A program made the translations under genes and the position numbers. The notes under the pieces were generated by a model, which saw only the letters and a list, made by a program, of their open reading frames with translations, was not told the origin of the DNA and ran no database searches. DNA of 64,000 bases from Fluviicola sp. (lineage in GTDB: Bacteria; Bacteroidota; Bacteroidia; Flavobacteriales_D; Crocinitomicaceae): NCBI GenBank assembly GCA_002734085.1, contig NVXV01000001.1:315860-379859 (forward strand), in the 5' to 3' direction. Of this stretch, positions 22,687 through 32,799 are shown in pieces. Position 1 is the first letter of the stretch. Each line of letters starts with the position of its first letter.

Positions 22687-25001
22687 TGTTTTTTCGTTTT
22701 TAAGAAAATCTTTAGCCGCATAAAATAAGTGCGTCCCATTCCAACATTGATGCTTGTTCCTGTTCCGGAATGAGCTGTTCCTCCTACTGAAGAACCAGTA
22801 ACTGTTGTCACATTAAACAAGTTTTTCGCTCCAATAGAGACGCTTACTTTGTCTTCAAATAATTTTTTATCAATGGTGAAGTCAGCAATATGATAATCCT
22901 GAATTACTGACTCGTATAAATCGTCGTTTTCATCTGTTCGGATATTTGGAAGTTGACCCGTGTATTTATAAAACAGGGAAAAGCTCATTTTTGCTTTTTC
23001 CCATTGATACTGCAAGTTTCCCTGTACTTCAGGAGAAAACAAAAACTCTTCTTGGTCAATGTTTTCTAGAGAAACTTGATTATACCTTCCAACATATCCA
23101 GCTCCTATTACTAATTGAATTGAATTCCTTGAATACTGACTTCTCAACTGAACACCTGTTGTTTTATAGCGCTCCAAATTGAAATAAGAATAAGCTGTTT
23201 GACTTGCCTGAGAAAGCGCAATCAGATCGTTAATGTCGTTGTAAAAAAATGATAGTTTGTTTTTCAAAGCATTCTTTTTTTTCCTCCATTGCTGACTCAA
23301 TGATAAATTGAAATTGTTTGAGGTTTCTGCTTTTAGGTTAGGGTTTCCTTCAATATTGTGATTGATATCTACAAAGAAAAAATGCAATTCTTTAATGGAA
23401 GGTGCACGAAATCCACGAGCATAAGAGGCGCGAAGCTGTATTTTATTGTTTGTTTTATCTAATAAGTTAAACTTTACATGAAAAGAAGGCACAATCGGAG
23501 CGTCATACGTTGTGTTATATGCCCAACGCAGCCCCGGTCTCACAGTTAGTTTCTTAAACGGATTGTATTCTGCTGTGGCGTAAATAGCATAATCACCAAT
23601 CGATTGCTGACCCTCTTTAATCCTTTTTCCAACGGCTGTTTCATAGTTGATGTCATACCCTAATTCATAATTTAGAATTGCTGAATCTTTAGATCGAACA
23701 ATACTACCTCTAGAAAGAAATGTGTGAAAATTAGATGTGTCCTGATCTTCTGGATTCAATGAAAGAACATCCTCAATCGTAGTTAGATCTCTTAAATATG
23801 TGTTCTTTTTTCGCTTATAACCGTTGTATGCACCAATTATAGAAAAGCTATAGTCCTTCCTTATTTTGCCATCCAGATTTAGTCTTTGATTTAGTCTAAT
23901 CGTTTGATAATAATCGTCAAAAGCAGTTTGCTCGTAAGGTGGTCTCGGCGCCCCTCTATTGATTACTTCTTCATGAAAATTTGAACTTGAAAACTGCAGT
24001 TGCATTTTTTTAAACTGATGGCCATAGTTGAAAGTCCCGAAAAACTGTTCTTTGGGATTCCATTGTTTTACTCTGCTTGTATCGGCAATCGGTTTATCAT
24101 CAATGAAAAAAGGCTTATGATATGGGTTCCAACCATCAAAGAAATAACGTCCTCCTTCTAATGAAAGCTGGTGTTTGTTTTTTTTAAATCTAAGGGCTCC
24201 TGTGTGATTGTGCCTTCCATTACTTTCGTAATAATTATCGGATAAAATTGAAAAGCCTTTGTCTACTTTTTTCTTGGTAATAATATTTATTGTCCCCGCC
24301 AGCGCATCTGTTCCGTAGCTCACTGAAAGAGGTCCTTCAATGATTTCAATCCGTTCGACATTGTCCATGGGAATTTGAGAAAGATCAATGTTTCCATTTA
24401 GGCGACCCGTTAGTGGAACACCATCAATGAGTATTTTCACATTTTGTCCACCAATCCCTTGCAGTTGCATACTACTGCCAAGAACATTGTCTTCGCTTAA
24501 TCGGACGTTCATTTGATTTGTCAGTACATCTTTTAGGTTCTGGGCAGCCATATTTTCGATTTTTTCTTTGTCGATAATACTGACCTGATGTACAGACTGA
24601 TCTACTCGCTGTTTTTTGTATTGTCCCGTTACCACCACTTCATCAAAAACAGAATAAGCGCTTTTCATTTCAAACAAAAAATGCTCTTCACTTAATGAAA
24701 TCGTGTCCTCAATCGTTTGGAAGCCCACAAATGAAATCGAAATAAAAAAGCGCTTGTTTTTATCTAATTTCGAATCGCTTAGGTCGACTTTTCCATCTGT
24801 ATTTGTAGTGAAATTGTACCGTTTTTCTTCTACTAATGAATTCAGGGTAAGTTTGGCACCGGGAATAGGTCGATTGTCTTCTGCGGAAACTACAGCAATG
24901 TTTTGTGCTGAAATGCTAGAAAACCACATAATTATGGAAAAGCTCAGCAAAAATTTAACACGATTATCCATTGAAATAGTAATTTGTAAAGCGTTCAACA
25001 T
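22683..25001 (-). CDS. TonB-dependent outer membrane receptor
   Basis: Carboxypeptidase-D-like N-terminus, plug domain (NMAAQNLKDVLTNQMNVRLSED...GGQNVKILIDGVPLTGRLNG), C-terminal beta-barrel. Confidence 0.93.
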   Translation of the reverse strand: MLNALQITISMDNRVKFLLSFSIIMWFSSISAQNIAVVSAEDNRPIPGAKLTLNSLVEEKRYNFTTNTDGKVDLSDSKLDKNKRFFISISFVGFQTIEDTISLSEEHFLFEMKSAYSVFDEVVVTGQYKKQRVDQSVHQVSIIDKEKIENMAAQNLKDVLTNQMNVRLSEDNVLGSSMQLQGIGGQNVKILIDGVPLTGRLNGNIDLSQIPMDNVERIEIIEGPLSVSYGTDALAGTINIITKKKVDKGFSILSDNYYESNGRHNHTGALRFKKNKHQLSLEGGRYFFDGWNPYHKPFFIDDKPIADTSRVKQWNPKEQFFGTFNYGHQFKKMQLQFSSSNFHEEVINRGAPRPPYEQTAFDDYYQTIRLNQRLNLDGKIRKDYSFSIIGAYNGYKRKKNTYLRDLTTIEDVLSLNPEDQDTSNFHTFLSRGSIVRSKDSAILNYELGYDINYETAVGKRIKEGQQSIGDYAIYATAEYNPFKKLTVRPGLRWAYNTTYDAPIVPSFHVKFNLLDKTNNKIQLRASYARGFRAPSIKELHFFFVDINHNIEGNPNLKAETSNNFNLSLSQQWRKKKNALKNKLSFFYNDINDLIALSQASQTAYSYFNLERYKTTGVQLRSQYSRNSIQLVIGAGYVGRYNQVSLENIDQEEFLFSPEVQGNLQYQWEKAKMSFSLFYKYTGQLPNIRTDENDDLYESVIQDYHIADFTIDKKLFEDKVSVSIGAKNLFNVTTVTGSSVGGTAHSGTGTSINVGMGRTYFMRLKIFLKTKKQ

Positions 25002-25036
25002 CTAAAAGCAGAGACAACCGACCATATTTTTGAATG

Positions 25037-25495
25037 TTATGAAACCTTGACTTTCGCGCCAACGAGCATTGCAAGTTTCTTATAATAAGCCAAGAGCAAT
25101 AACAGGTTTACTAAAAAGAACAGTCCTGTCTCAACATTTTCATCCATTTGATTATCCATAAAAAGATGGAATGCGAAAATATTGAGCGTTATAGGCAGTA
25201 AAAAAACTAGGCCTAACAACCTTGTTCTAGGAATAACAATTAGCAGTCCTGCCAAAATCTGAATGACGCCAATAAGTTTCAAAAATCCAGAAGTACTTAA
25301 CATTTTCACCGCTAAGCGAAAGGAAATTGGGTTCTCGAAATTATTTGTTTCAATTGACTCAATATAAGCCATGTTTGCCTTTGGATTAACTGGTCGTTCT
25401 TTTGGAATAAATTTTTTAACTCCAGCATAGAGAAACAAAGCCGCCAGTAAAACGGCAAGAATCCCATGTGTGTAACTTACTAATGAAGACTTCAT
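25037..25495 (-). CDS. DoxX-like integral membrane protein
   Basis: Four TM helices; LKLIGVIQILAGLLIVIPRTRLLGLVFLLPITLNIFAFHLFM. Confidence 0.75.
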   Translation of the reverse strand: MKSSLVSYTHGILAVLLAALFLYAGVKKFIPKERPVNPKANMAYIESIETNNFENPISFRLAVKMLSTSGFLKLIGVIQILAGLLIVIPRTRLLGLVFLLPITLNIFAFHLFMDNQMDENVETGLFFLVNLLLLLAYYKKLAMLVGAKVKVS

Positions 25496-25497
25496 TT

Positions 25498-26406
25498 TTA
25501 TGATGCTATGAATGAATTAATGATTTCACGAATTTCTTTTTTTGCTTTTTTCTGATCGTAATCTTCATTCGCATATTTATCTCCTGCTGCGAAAAGCATT
25601 TGGAAGAGTTTCTTATCTTCTACAGTCTTCTTGAACTTGATTGTTTCATTTTTATCGAAAGTTTCAGCCCAGATTTCGCGTACATCATTCCAGTATTGAT
25701 TGTTTTCCTCCCACCAATCAATTGCTGGTTGACAGTCATAATCTCCTGAGATGAATTTTTCATGTCCTTTCTCCCAGCACAACAGTTTATCTTCACCGTT
25801 TTCACGAATAATTTTTTCGTTGTCTTGCTCCAGAATCCAACCATATTCAGTTAATTCAATTCTACTGTGTCTAGTCGTCACATTATAGTCGCTTCTTTTT
25901 GAAAACTCTCTTCTTGGTAATGGTGCATCCGCTGTTCCTTCCCAGTAATGTTTCCCGTCAACATGAACCCACGTTCCATATCCTTCGTATCGCGGACTAT
26001 CATCTACCTGAAATACTTTCTGTGTCCAGGTTCCCTTAGCTTTGTCTTTTGGAATAGTTATGTTTTTCCACGTTTTTTCTTTTTGAAAGGCAAGAATGTT
26101 TTGATTTTCATAAATCCAATCTTGACGCCAATGTTTCACAATAAATGTATCGTTGACTACTAAAATATGCTGTAAAGAGATTTTGTTTTCCGTTTCTTCA
26201 ACAGGAAATACATATTCAATTCCCCAAGATGAATAGTTTTCATGGTACTCATAACTAGTATCTGGAGAAAACGTTTCAGCAAAATCAAATGTTACTTTAT
26301 AGCACCCTTCCATCGATTTTATTGCTTCCATATCCTTTGCCTTTTTATCCTGAGCATGCGATATAAAACTCAGTACTGTTAATGATAATAGTAATACCTT
26401 CTTCAT
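25498..26406 (-). CDS. DUF6607-like secreted protein
   Basis: Signal peptide; SMEGCYKVTFDFAETFSPDTSYEYHENYSSWGIEYVFP. Family recalled from similar HmuY/TonB operons. Confidence 0.65.
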   Translation of the reverse strand: MKKVLLLSLTVLSFISHAQDKKAKDMEAIKSMEGCYKVTFDFAETFSPDTSYEYHENYSSWGIEYVFPVEETENKISLQHILVVNDTFIVKHWRQDWIYENQNILAFQKEKTWKNITIPKDKAKGTWTQKVFQVDDSPRYEGYGTWVHVDGKHYWEGTADAPLPRREFSKRSDYNVTTRHSRIELTEYGWILEQDNEKIIRENGEDKLLCWEKGHEKFISGDYDCQPAIDWWEENNQYWNDVREIWAETFDKNETIKFKKTVEDKKLFQMLFAAGDKYANEDYDQKKAKKEIREIINSFIAS

Positions 26407-26412
26407 CTTTGT

Positions 26413-27666
26413 TTATTTTTGAATTATTAATTTTTGCGTTGTTTTTTGTCCTTTACTTGTTACCTCGACAAAGTAAATTCCCGATTCTAAATTTGAAACA
26501 TCAATCGTTTTGGTTTCAAATGAGTGATTTGTATTCACTTCAAATTGATTGACAACCCTACCTGTTGATGAAATGATTGTTGTTTTGAAAGTATTGTTTT
26601 TAGTAGCACTATAAACCAAGTGTACATTGTCAATATTATTTGGATTTGGATAAAGCGTAAATGATATAGTTGGTTTATCATTATCTCCTAAACTAGCTGA
26701 GCTCAATTTTTCTTTTGTAAACTCAAAGTCTCCTGTTGTATTACCACCAAAACCAGTTGGAACTACTTTCCAGATATCATCATTTTGAGTTTTGATGAAA
26801 TAAACGAGATCCGAAGCAATGTCGTAACCCGATCCATTAAATGATTTCCAATCGTACCCTATCTCGTTAATTTCTGCTGTAAAAGTTTGTGATGGCCAGT
26901 CATAAAAATTCGGCACGTCTGTTACACCGTTAACCTCAGCCACCTGAACGTTTGGACTACTCAAAATTCCTGCTACGGGATAAGCTACAGGTAAAAAAGC
27001 AGTGTATTTAGTAAACAATAAATCCCACTCATTAAGTACTACTGGTTCTCTATCTAAGACCTCTTCATTTTGGATTGAGTAATAACCAAAAAGCTTATCT
27101 TGATAATCTGCTTTTGTCAAGGAGGTTGAGACTTCATTATTCCCATCTAAATCAGCATAAGTGAAGTTGAAACTTCCACTTAAAAGACTCTCTATTTTTA
27201 GCTTTTTAAAATCACCATTTGCTAATTCGATGATATGAATAGAGTCACCCGAAATAACGTGTGTAATAGAATTGTAAATTCCCCAACCAACATCAAAGGC
27301 GTCAGAAGGGTTTGCTGTTACATCAAAAGCTCCTAGTGCCCATGATGTATCGCTGTTATAAAGTGAGCTCCAAGTTGAAAACCCTGCTGTATCAATAGTA
27401 CTCCAATCGTCTATGTCACCATTTTGGTACACCCAAACAGAAACTCCTGATGCTGTATTCGCATGAATTGAAGTTCCAAAAGACGATGAAACGTCAAAAG
27501 CTAAGTCCCATTCACCGGCGAGAGCTGTTCCTTGAGTTCCATTTTCCAAACTATACCATGTCTGATTTGTTTGTCCAGATTCGATAGTAACGGTTTCTGT
27601 TACTTCTTGCCCAATCGTAGAAGACATCATCAAAGTAACAAGAGAAATTGTAGTTATTTTTTTCAT
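26413..27666 (-). CDS. HmuY-like protein with T9SS type A sorting domain
   Basis: WDLAFDVSSSFGTSIHANTASGVSVWVY, EWDLLFTKYTAFLP; C-terminal FTLYPNPNNIDNVHLVY...SGIYFVEVTSKGQKTTQKLIIQK. Confidence 0.85.
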   Translation of the reverse strand: MKKITTISLVTLMMSSTIGQEVTETVTIESGQTNQTWYSLENGTQGTALAGEWDLAFDVSSSFGTSIHANTASGVSVWVYQNGDIDDWSTIDTAGFSTWSSLYNSDTSWALGAFDVTANPSDAFDVGWGIYNSITHVISGDSIHIIELANGDFKKLKIESLLSGSFNFTYADLDGNNEVSTSLTKADYQDKLFGYYSIQNEEVLDREPVVLNEWDLLFTKYTAFLPVAYPVAGILSSPNVQVAEVNGVTDVPNFYDWPSQTFTAEINEIGYDWKSFNGSGYDIASDLVYFIKTQNDDIWKVVPTGFGGNTTGDFEFTKEKLSSASLGDNDKPTISFTLYPNPNNIDNVHLVYSATKNNTFKTTIISSTGRVVNQFEVNTNHSFETKTIDVSNLESGIYFVEVTSKGQKTTQKLIIQK

Positions 27667-27704
27667 TTTATTATTTTTATTTAGACTAATTATAAATAAT
27701 GATG

Positions 27705-27735
27705 CAAATTTAGATTAGCTCTCCTGAGATGGCAA
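27705..27735 (-). promoter_or_regulatory. Promoter of the HmuY/TonB operon
   Basis: On the minus strand: TTG (27735-27733)-N20-TAAATTTG (27712-27705). Confidence 0.7.
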
Positions 27736-27753
27736 TACCATAATTGTGGTATT
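27734..27753. promoter_or_regulatory. Putative operator, copy 1: AATACCA-TAATTG-TGGTATT
   Basis: Perfect 7-bp inverted repeat with 6-bp spacer, overlapping the -33 element by 2 nt. Confidence 0.65.
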
Positions 27754-27771
27754 CGTTTGATTTTAGTGCAA

Positions 27772-27791
27772 AATACCCTGTTTGTGGTATT
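27772..27791. promoter_or_regulatory. Putative operator, copy 2: AATACCC-TGTTTG-TGGTATT
   Basis: Same architecture with one half-site mismatch; centre 38 bp upstream of copy 1. Confidence 0.6.
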
Positions 27792-27907
27792 GATTCAATA
27801 GTTAAAGAAAAGAACCAAAACTTCACTTAATACTATTCGAGGACCTCTGTCATAATCGGAAAAGACTATTAATTTGACTAGTTTTGTACACCAAACATTT
27901 TTAAGAC

Positions 27908-29614
27908 ATGAGGTTTAAAATGCCATTTATAGAACAAGTCGTTAACTACAAAAAACAGTATGTTTTTAGTGACTTATTAGGTGGGCTAACTGTAGGCGTA
28001 ATGCTAATTCCACAAGGGATGGCTTATGCTTTTTTAGCGGGTGTACCTCCTATTTATGGCCTTTACGCTTCGATTGTTCCCTTATTACTGTATATGCTTT
28101 TTGGAACCTCTAGATTTGTAACTATTGGTCCTGCTGCACTTATTTCATTGTTAGTTTTAACAGGTTTAGACCAATTAAACATTACGGATCCTGCAGAATA
28201 TCTAAACGCTGTATTCCTCATTGCACTGATTGCTGGGTTAATTCAATTTTTGATGGGAATATTAAAATTGGGGTACATTATCAACTTCATTTCACAACCC
28301 GTTTTAAAAGGATTTATACTTGGCGCGGCTTTTACAATTATGTTGAGTCAAGTGAAGCATATCATGGGTATAGACGCTGAGTCGGGTGGTACGCTCAAAA
28401 CAATTGCTTCACTATTTAAAAACTTTAATTCTTCTAACTTCTACACCATGGGGATTGGGTTTGCTGCGATTGCATTTTTACTTCTCATGAAGCGCCTTTC
28501 AAAACGAATCCCTTCTCAATTAATTGTTGTTGGACTAGGGATGTTTGTTGTTGGTTTTTTCCAGCTAGAAACAAATCAAGTGGATATACTTGGAGTTGTT
28601 CCCAAAGGAATGCCTAACTTTTCAACCCCAGAATTTGATTGGATGCTAGTTCAATCACTTTTACCCGTCAGTGCGACAATTGCTTTGATTAGCTTTATTG
28701 AGGTTTACGCAATTGGCGTTTCACTCGAAGATAAAGACAAGGCAAAGAATATTATTCCCAATCGTGAGTTAATTGCTCTTGGGCTTAGTAAATTCATTGG
28801 GGGTTTCTTTCAGGCTTTCCCAACTTCTGGAAGTTTTTCACGTTCAGCCGTAAATAAGGAGGCTGGGTCTAAGACAATTATATCTGGATTTTACACAATT
28901 CTTTTAATTGTACTAACACTTCTATTCCTTACACCTTACTTTTACTATCTACCAAAAGCAGTACTTGGCGCAATTATTATTGTGGCGATTTTCGGTTTGA
29001 TTGAACCCAGCTATATACGAAGACTCTGGATTACAGATAAACGTGATTTATTAATGTTTGCGGCAACCGCAACCGCAACCTTCTTTATCGGTGTTCAAGA
29101 AGGGATAATAACCGGTGTTGTGCTTTCAATCTTTCTATTGGCATATAATGTTTCTTACCCACATATTGCCGAAACTAGCTTAGTAAAAGGGACAAAATCA
29201 TTCAGAAATGTTGATCGTTTTAAAGACACCGATGTTAACGAAAGTGCACTTATCGTCCGGGTTGATGCTCCACTTACGTATTCCAATATTCCGCATTTCC
29301 TTAAAAAATTAAAGAAATTTGAAGAAAAGAAAAACAACCTGCAATTTGTAATATTAAACGCAAGTGCAATCAATAATATAGATTCAACAGCAACAGAGGC
29401 TTTAAAAGGAATTGTCAAAGACTATAACGATCGAGACATACGCTTTGTAATAACAAATCTACGCGGACCAGTAAGGGATAAATTCAAACAATCTGGTGTT
29501 TTTGAGTCGGTAGGTTACGGCAACTTCTTTTCAAATGATTACGAAGCATTAAAGTCATGTGAAGGCCTTGATCCAGATGTTGATACAGATATTGTTTTTC
29601 AATCGAATAAGTAA
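27908..29614 (+). CDS. SulP family inorganic anion transporter with STAS domain
   Basis: GGLTVGVMLIPQGMAYAFLAGVPPIYGLYASIVP; C-terminal STAS (FVILNASAINNIDSTATEALKGI). Confidence 0.95.
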   Translation: MRFKMPFIEQVVNYKKQYVFSDLLGGLTVGVMLIPQGMAYAFLAGVPPIYGLYASIVPLLLYMLFGTSRFVTIGPAALISLLVLTGLDQLNITDPAEYLNAVFLIALIAGLIQFLMGILKLGYIINFISQPVLKGFILGAAFTIMLSQVKHIMGIDAESGGTLKTIASLFKNFNSSNFYTMGIGFAAIAFLLLMKRLSKRIPSQLIVVGLGMFVVGFFQLETNQVDILGVVPKGMPNFSTPEFDWMLVQSLLPVSATIALISFIEVYAIGVSLEDKDKAKNIIPNRELIALGLSKFIGGFFQAFPTSGSFSRSAVNKEAGSKTIISGFYTILLIVLTLLFLTPYFYYLPKAVLGAIIIVAIFGLIEPSYIRRLWITDKRDLLMFAATATATFFIGVQEGIITGVVLSIFLLAYNVSYPHIAETSLVKGTKSFRNVDRFKDTDVNESALIVRVDAPLTYSNIPHFLKKLKKFEEKKNNLQFVILNASAINNIDSTATEALKGIVKDYNDRDIRFVITNLRGPVRDKFKQSGVFESVGYGNFFSNDYEALKSCEGLDPDVDTDIVFQSNK

Positions 29615-29625
29615 CAGTTAGTGAC

Positions 29626-29782
29626 TAGTGACCAGTGACAACGACTGGACAAGCCAGTCATTAGTGACGAATAGTAGGGCATGAGAACTGTTCTAAAAAA
29701 TATTCGACTCCTATAAACCACTACGCACGTTCTGGCATTCGTCACTAAATCTCGTCCCGCGAGATGATGTCACTGGTCACTA
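29626..29782. repeat. Nested inverted-repeat / multi-hairpin intergenic element
   Basis: Outer IR TAGTGACCAGTGACA (29626-29640 / 29768-29782, 15/15); hairpin GACTGG-ACAAG-CCAGTC (29643-29659); inner IR TTAGTGACGAAT (29661-29672 / 29737-29748, 12/12); hairpin ATCTCG-TCCCG-CGAGAT (29749-29765). Confidence 0.85.
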
Positions 29783-29787
29783 AAAAA

Positions 29788-32595
29788 TCAGTGCGCATCC
29801 AGCCAATTATCTGCAAATTCCATCTCAATATCCAAAGGAACTTCGAGCTTAACAGCACCTTCCATTTCTTCCTTGACGAGTTTTCGCATTTTATCCTCTT
29901 CCGATTTAAGGACGTCAAAAACCAATTCATCATGCACTTGAAGCAACATTCTGGATTCTAACTTTTCTTCCTTCATGCGATTATAGACGTTGATCATGGC
30001 TACTTTAATTACATCCGCCGCACTACCCTGTATAGGTGCGTTGATCGCATTTCGTTCAGCGTAACCTCTTACGATTGCATTTGCCGATTTAATGTCCGGA
30101 AGATACCTGCGACGTTTCATGATGGTTTCTACATATCCTTTTTCTTTTGCGACTTCTTTGGCATTATCCATATATTTTTTGATTGTTGGATATTGTTCAA
30201 AGTAGCTGTCGATAATCGATTTCGCCTCTTTTCTTGAAATACCTAAGTTTTGAGATAAACCAAATGCCGATTGACCGTAAATAATACCAAAATTGACCGC
30301 TTTGGCATTGCTCCTTTGCGTTCTAGTTACGTCTTTAATATCTACACCATAAACTTTCGCTGCAGTTGCTGCATGAATATCTAATCCATTTTGAAAGGCT
30401 TCCATCATGTTTTTATCTTCGCTTAGAGCCGCAATAATTCGAAGTTCAATTTGTGAATAATCCGCTGCCATCAAGGTGTAATCGTCATTTTTAGGCACAA
30501 ACGCTTTTCTGATTTCTCTTCCTTTTGGTGTACGAATCGGAATGTTTTGTAAGTTTGGATTCGTTGAACTCAAACGACCAGTTGCAGCCACGGTTTGCAT
30601 ATAATGTGTATGTAGCCGTCCGTCTTTTTCATCCACTAAGTTTGGAAGCGGGTCAACATATGTACTTTTCAATTTACGCAAAGAACGATAATCAAGAATT
30701 AAAGGAACAATTTCGTGGTCATTGACATGTTTTTGAAGTGTGTCTTCAGAAGTTGAATACTGACCTGTTTTTGTTTTCTTTGGTTTTTTAGAGATCTCAA
30801 GTTTCTCAAACAAAATTTCTCCAAGTTGTCGAGGTGAGTCTAAATTAAATTCTTCTCCTGCCAATTCAATGACTTCCTTTTCTATCTTATTCAAAGAAAT
30901 TTCAAGTTCTTCTGAGAATTTCTTTAGGTTTTCTATGTCCAAATTGATTCCTTCTTGTTCCATGGCTTTTAACACCTCCACAAGTGGCATTTCAATATCG
31001 TAAAACAGTTTTTTAAGGTGTTCTTTTTGAATTTCGGGTTCAAATAGTTCTTTCAATTGCCAGGTAATATCAGCATCTTCACAAGCGTAATCAACAATTT
31101 CTTTTTGCTCTATATCGAGCATTGACTTTTGGTTTTTACCCTTTTTGCCAATCAACTCTTCTATAGGAATCGTTTTGTACTTTAAATAATATTCAGCTAA
31201 CACATCCATTCCGTGCTTTCCATCTGGAGTAAGCAAATAATGCGCGATCATTGTGTCAAACCGAGATCCTCTAATTTTTAAGTCATAACGATTAATGACC
31301 TGTTCATCATACTTTAAGTTGTGTGCAACCTTCTCTACTTCTTCCGACTCAAAATAAGGTCGAAATTCTTCAAGTATTGCTTTTGCCTCTTCAAATTCTT
31401 TTGGGAAAGGAACATAATAAGCTTCTTTCGCTTTAAAAGAAAAGGCTATTCCAACAAGGTCAGCATTTCTTGCTTCGAGACTAGTTGTTTCTGTATCAAA
31501 ACAAACCGATTTTTGTTTTAGAATAAGATCAAGCAATTTTTTTCGGTCGTCTTTTGTTTCAGTAAAATAGTATTTCGCGTTTTCAGTTTCAAGAGTCTTT
31601 AACTCTGAAGATTCAACCGATTCTAACTCTTCTTGAGTACCCTGTGTTCCAAACAGATCCAGTTGACTTGATTCTTCACCACTCTTATTAGCAGTAATAA
31701 CAATTTCTTCACCTAAAACGCGCTTCGCCATGGTTCTGAACTCGAGCTTAGTAAATATCTCTTTCACTAGATCTGGATCAGGGTCACAATACGTTAAATC
31801 CTCTGGGTCAAAAGGAACGTCTACATCCGTAATGATAGTCGCTAACATCTTTGACATTCTTCCTTGTTCCTCAAAATTGATAACATTTTCTTTTTGCTTC
31901 CCTTTTAAGTCATCAACGTTCTTAAAAAGCTCCTCCATTGATCCATATTGACCAATTAGTTTCTTAGAAGTTTTTTCTCCAATTCCAGGAATTCCAGGAA
32001 TGTTGTCTGCACTGTCTCCCCAAAGCCCCAAGATATCAATTACTTGTGAAGGGTTTTCAATCTCAAATTTTTCACAAATCTCTTTAACTCCCCAAATTTC
32101 AGCTGGTTTCCCTCCTCTTCCTGGTTTGTACATAAATGTTTTATCCGTAACCAACTGACCAAAATCTTTATCCGGAGTCATCATATAAGTTGTAAACCCT
32201 TCTTTTTCTGCAATCTTCGCTAAAGTACCAATTACATCATCTGCTTCGAACCCTTCCTTCAACAATAATGGTATTTTAAATGCCTTAACAATATCCTTAA
32301 TTGGTTCTATCATATTACGGATATCTTCAGGCATCTCTTGCCGGTTTGCTTTATACGCAGCAAAGTCATCCATCCTGTTCGTGGCTCCACCAGGTGCATC
32401 AAATACAACGGCAATGTGTGTTGGGTTTTCTTTTTTCAAAACATCCAATAACGCATTCGTAAAGCCAAATGCAGCCGAAGTATTTTCCCCTCTTGAATTT
32501 ACACGAGGATTCTTTGAAAATGCGAAATAAGCACGATAAATAAGTGCAAAAGCATCGAGTAAAAAAAGCTTTTTATCAGTTTTTGGAGTCAGCAT
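29788..32595 (-). CDS. polA: DNA polymerase I
   Basis: 5' nuclease (LLDAFALIYRAYFAF), 3'-5' exonuclease (VCFDTETTSLEARNADL), polymerase (AADYSQIELRIIAALSED, LLQVHDELVFDV). Confidence 0.98.
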   Translation of the reverse strand: MLTPKTDKKLFLLDAFALIYRAYFAFSKNPRVNSRGENTSAAFGFTNALLDVLKKENPTHIAVVFDAPGGATNRMDDFAAYKANRQEMPEDIRNMIEPIKDIVKAFKIPLLLKEGFEADDVIGTLAKIAEKEGFTTYMMTPDKDFGQLVTDKTFMYKPGRGGKPAEIWGVKEICEKFEIENPSQVIDILGLWGDSADNIPGIPGIGEKTSKKLIGQYGSMEELFKNVDDLKGKQKENVINFEEQGRMSKMLATIITDVDVPFDPEDLTYCDPDPDLVKEIFTKLEFRTMAKRVLGEEIVITANKSGEESSQLDLFGTQGTQEELESVESSELKTLETENAKYYFTETKDDRKKLLDLILKQKSVCFDTETTSLEARNADLVGIAFSFKAKEAYYVPFPKEFEEAKAILEEFRPYFESEEVEKVAHNLKYDEQVINRYDLKIRGSRFDTMIAHYLLTPDGKHGMDVLAEYYLKYKTIPIEELIGKKGKNQKSMLDIEQKEIVDYACEDADITWQLKELFEPEIQKEHLKKLFYDIEMPLVEVLKAMEQEGINLDIENLKKFSEELEISLNKIEKEVIELAGEEFNLDSPRQLGEILFEKLEISKKPKKTKTGQYSTSEDTLQKHVNDHEIVPLILDYRSLRKLKSTYVDPLPNLVDEKDGRLHTHYMQTVAATGRLSSTNPNLQNIPIRTPKGREIRKAFVPKNDDYTLMAADYSQIELRIIAALSEDKNMMEAFQNGLDIHAATAAKVYGVDIKDVTRTQRSNAKAVNFGIIYGQSAFGLSQNLGISRKEAKSIIDSYFEQYPTIKKYMDNAKEVAKEKGYVETIMKRRRYLPDIKSANAIVRGYAERNAINAPIQGSAADVIKVAMINVYNRMKEEKLESRMLLQVHDELVFDVLKSEEDKMRKLVKEEMEGAVKLEVPLDIEMEFADNWLDAH

Positions 32596-32799
32596 CTTTA
32601 ATAATTTTCCTTTGATTCAAAAGTAATCATTTGTTCTATTAAAAAGTCAAGAATCATTAGGTTTTAGTAGTAAAAAGGAAAAGTGAAACTATAGAAATCA
32701 ATTGAACTTAAGTAATTTGATTTTTATTTTTTTCTTGCGGCGCAACCTTTAAACAAGGTTTTACGTTAAATACTCTACACATTAATACTTATATAAAAG

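Noticed and set aside
29788-32595. polA as a phage-type DNA polymerase
   Set aside because: Full-length three-domain bacterial Pol I with ordinary core-gene neighbours; no phage genes nearby.
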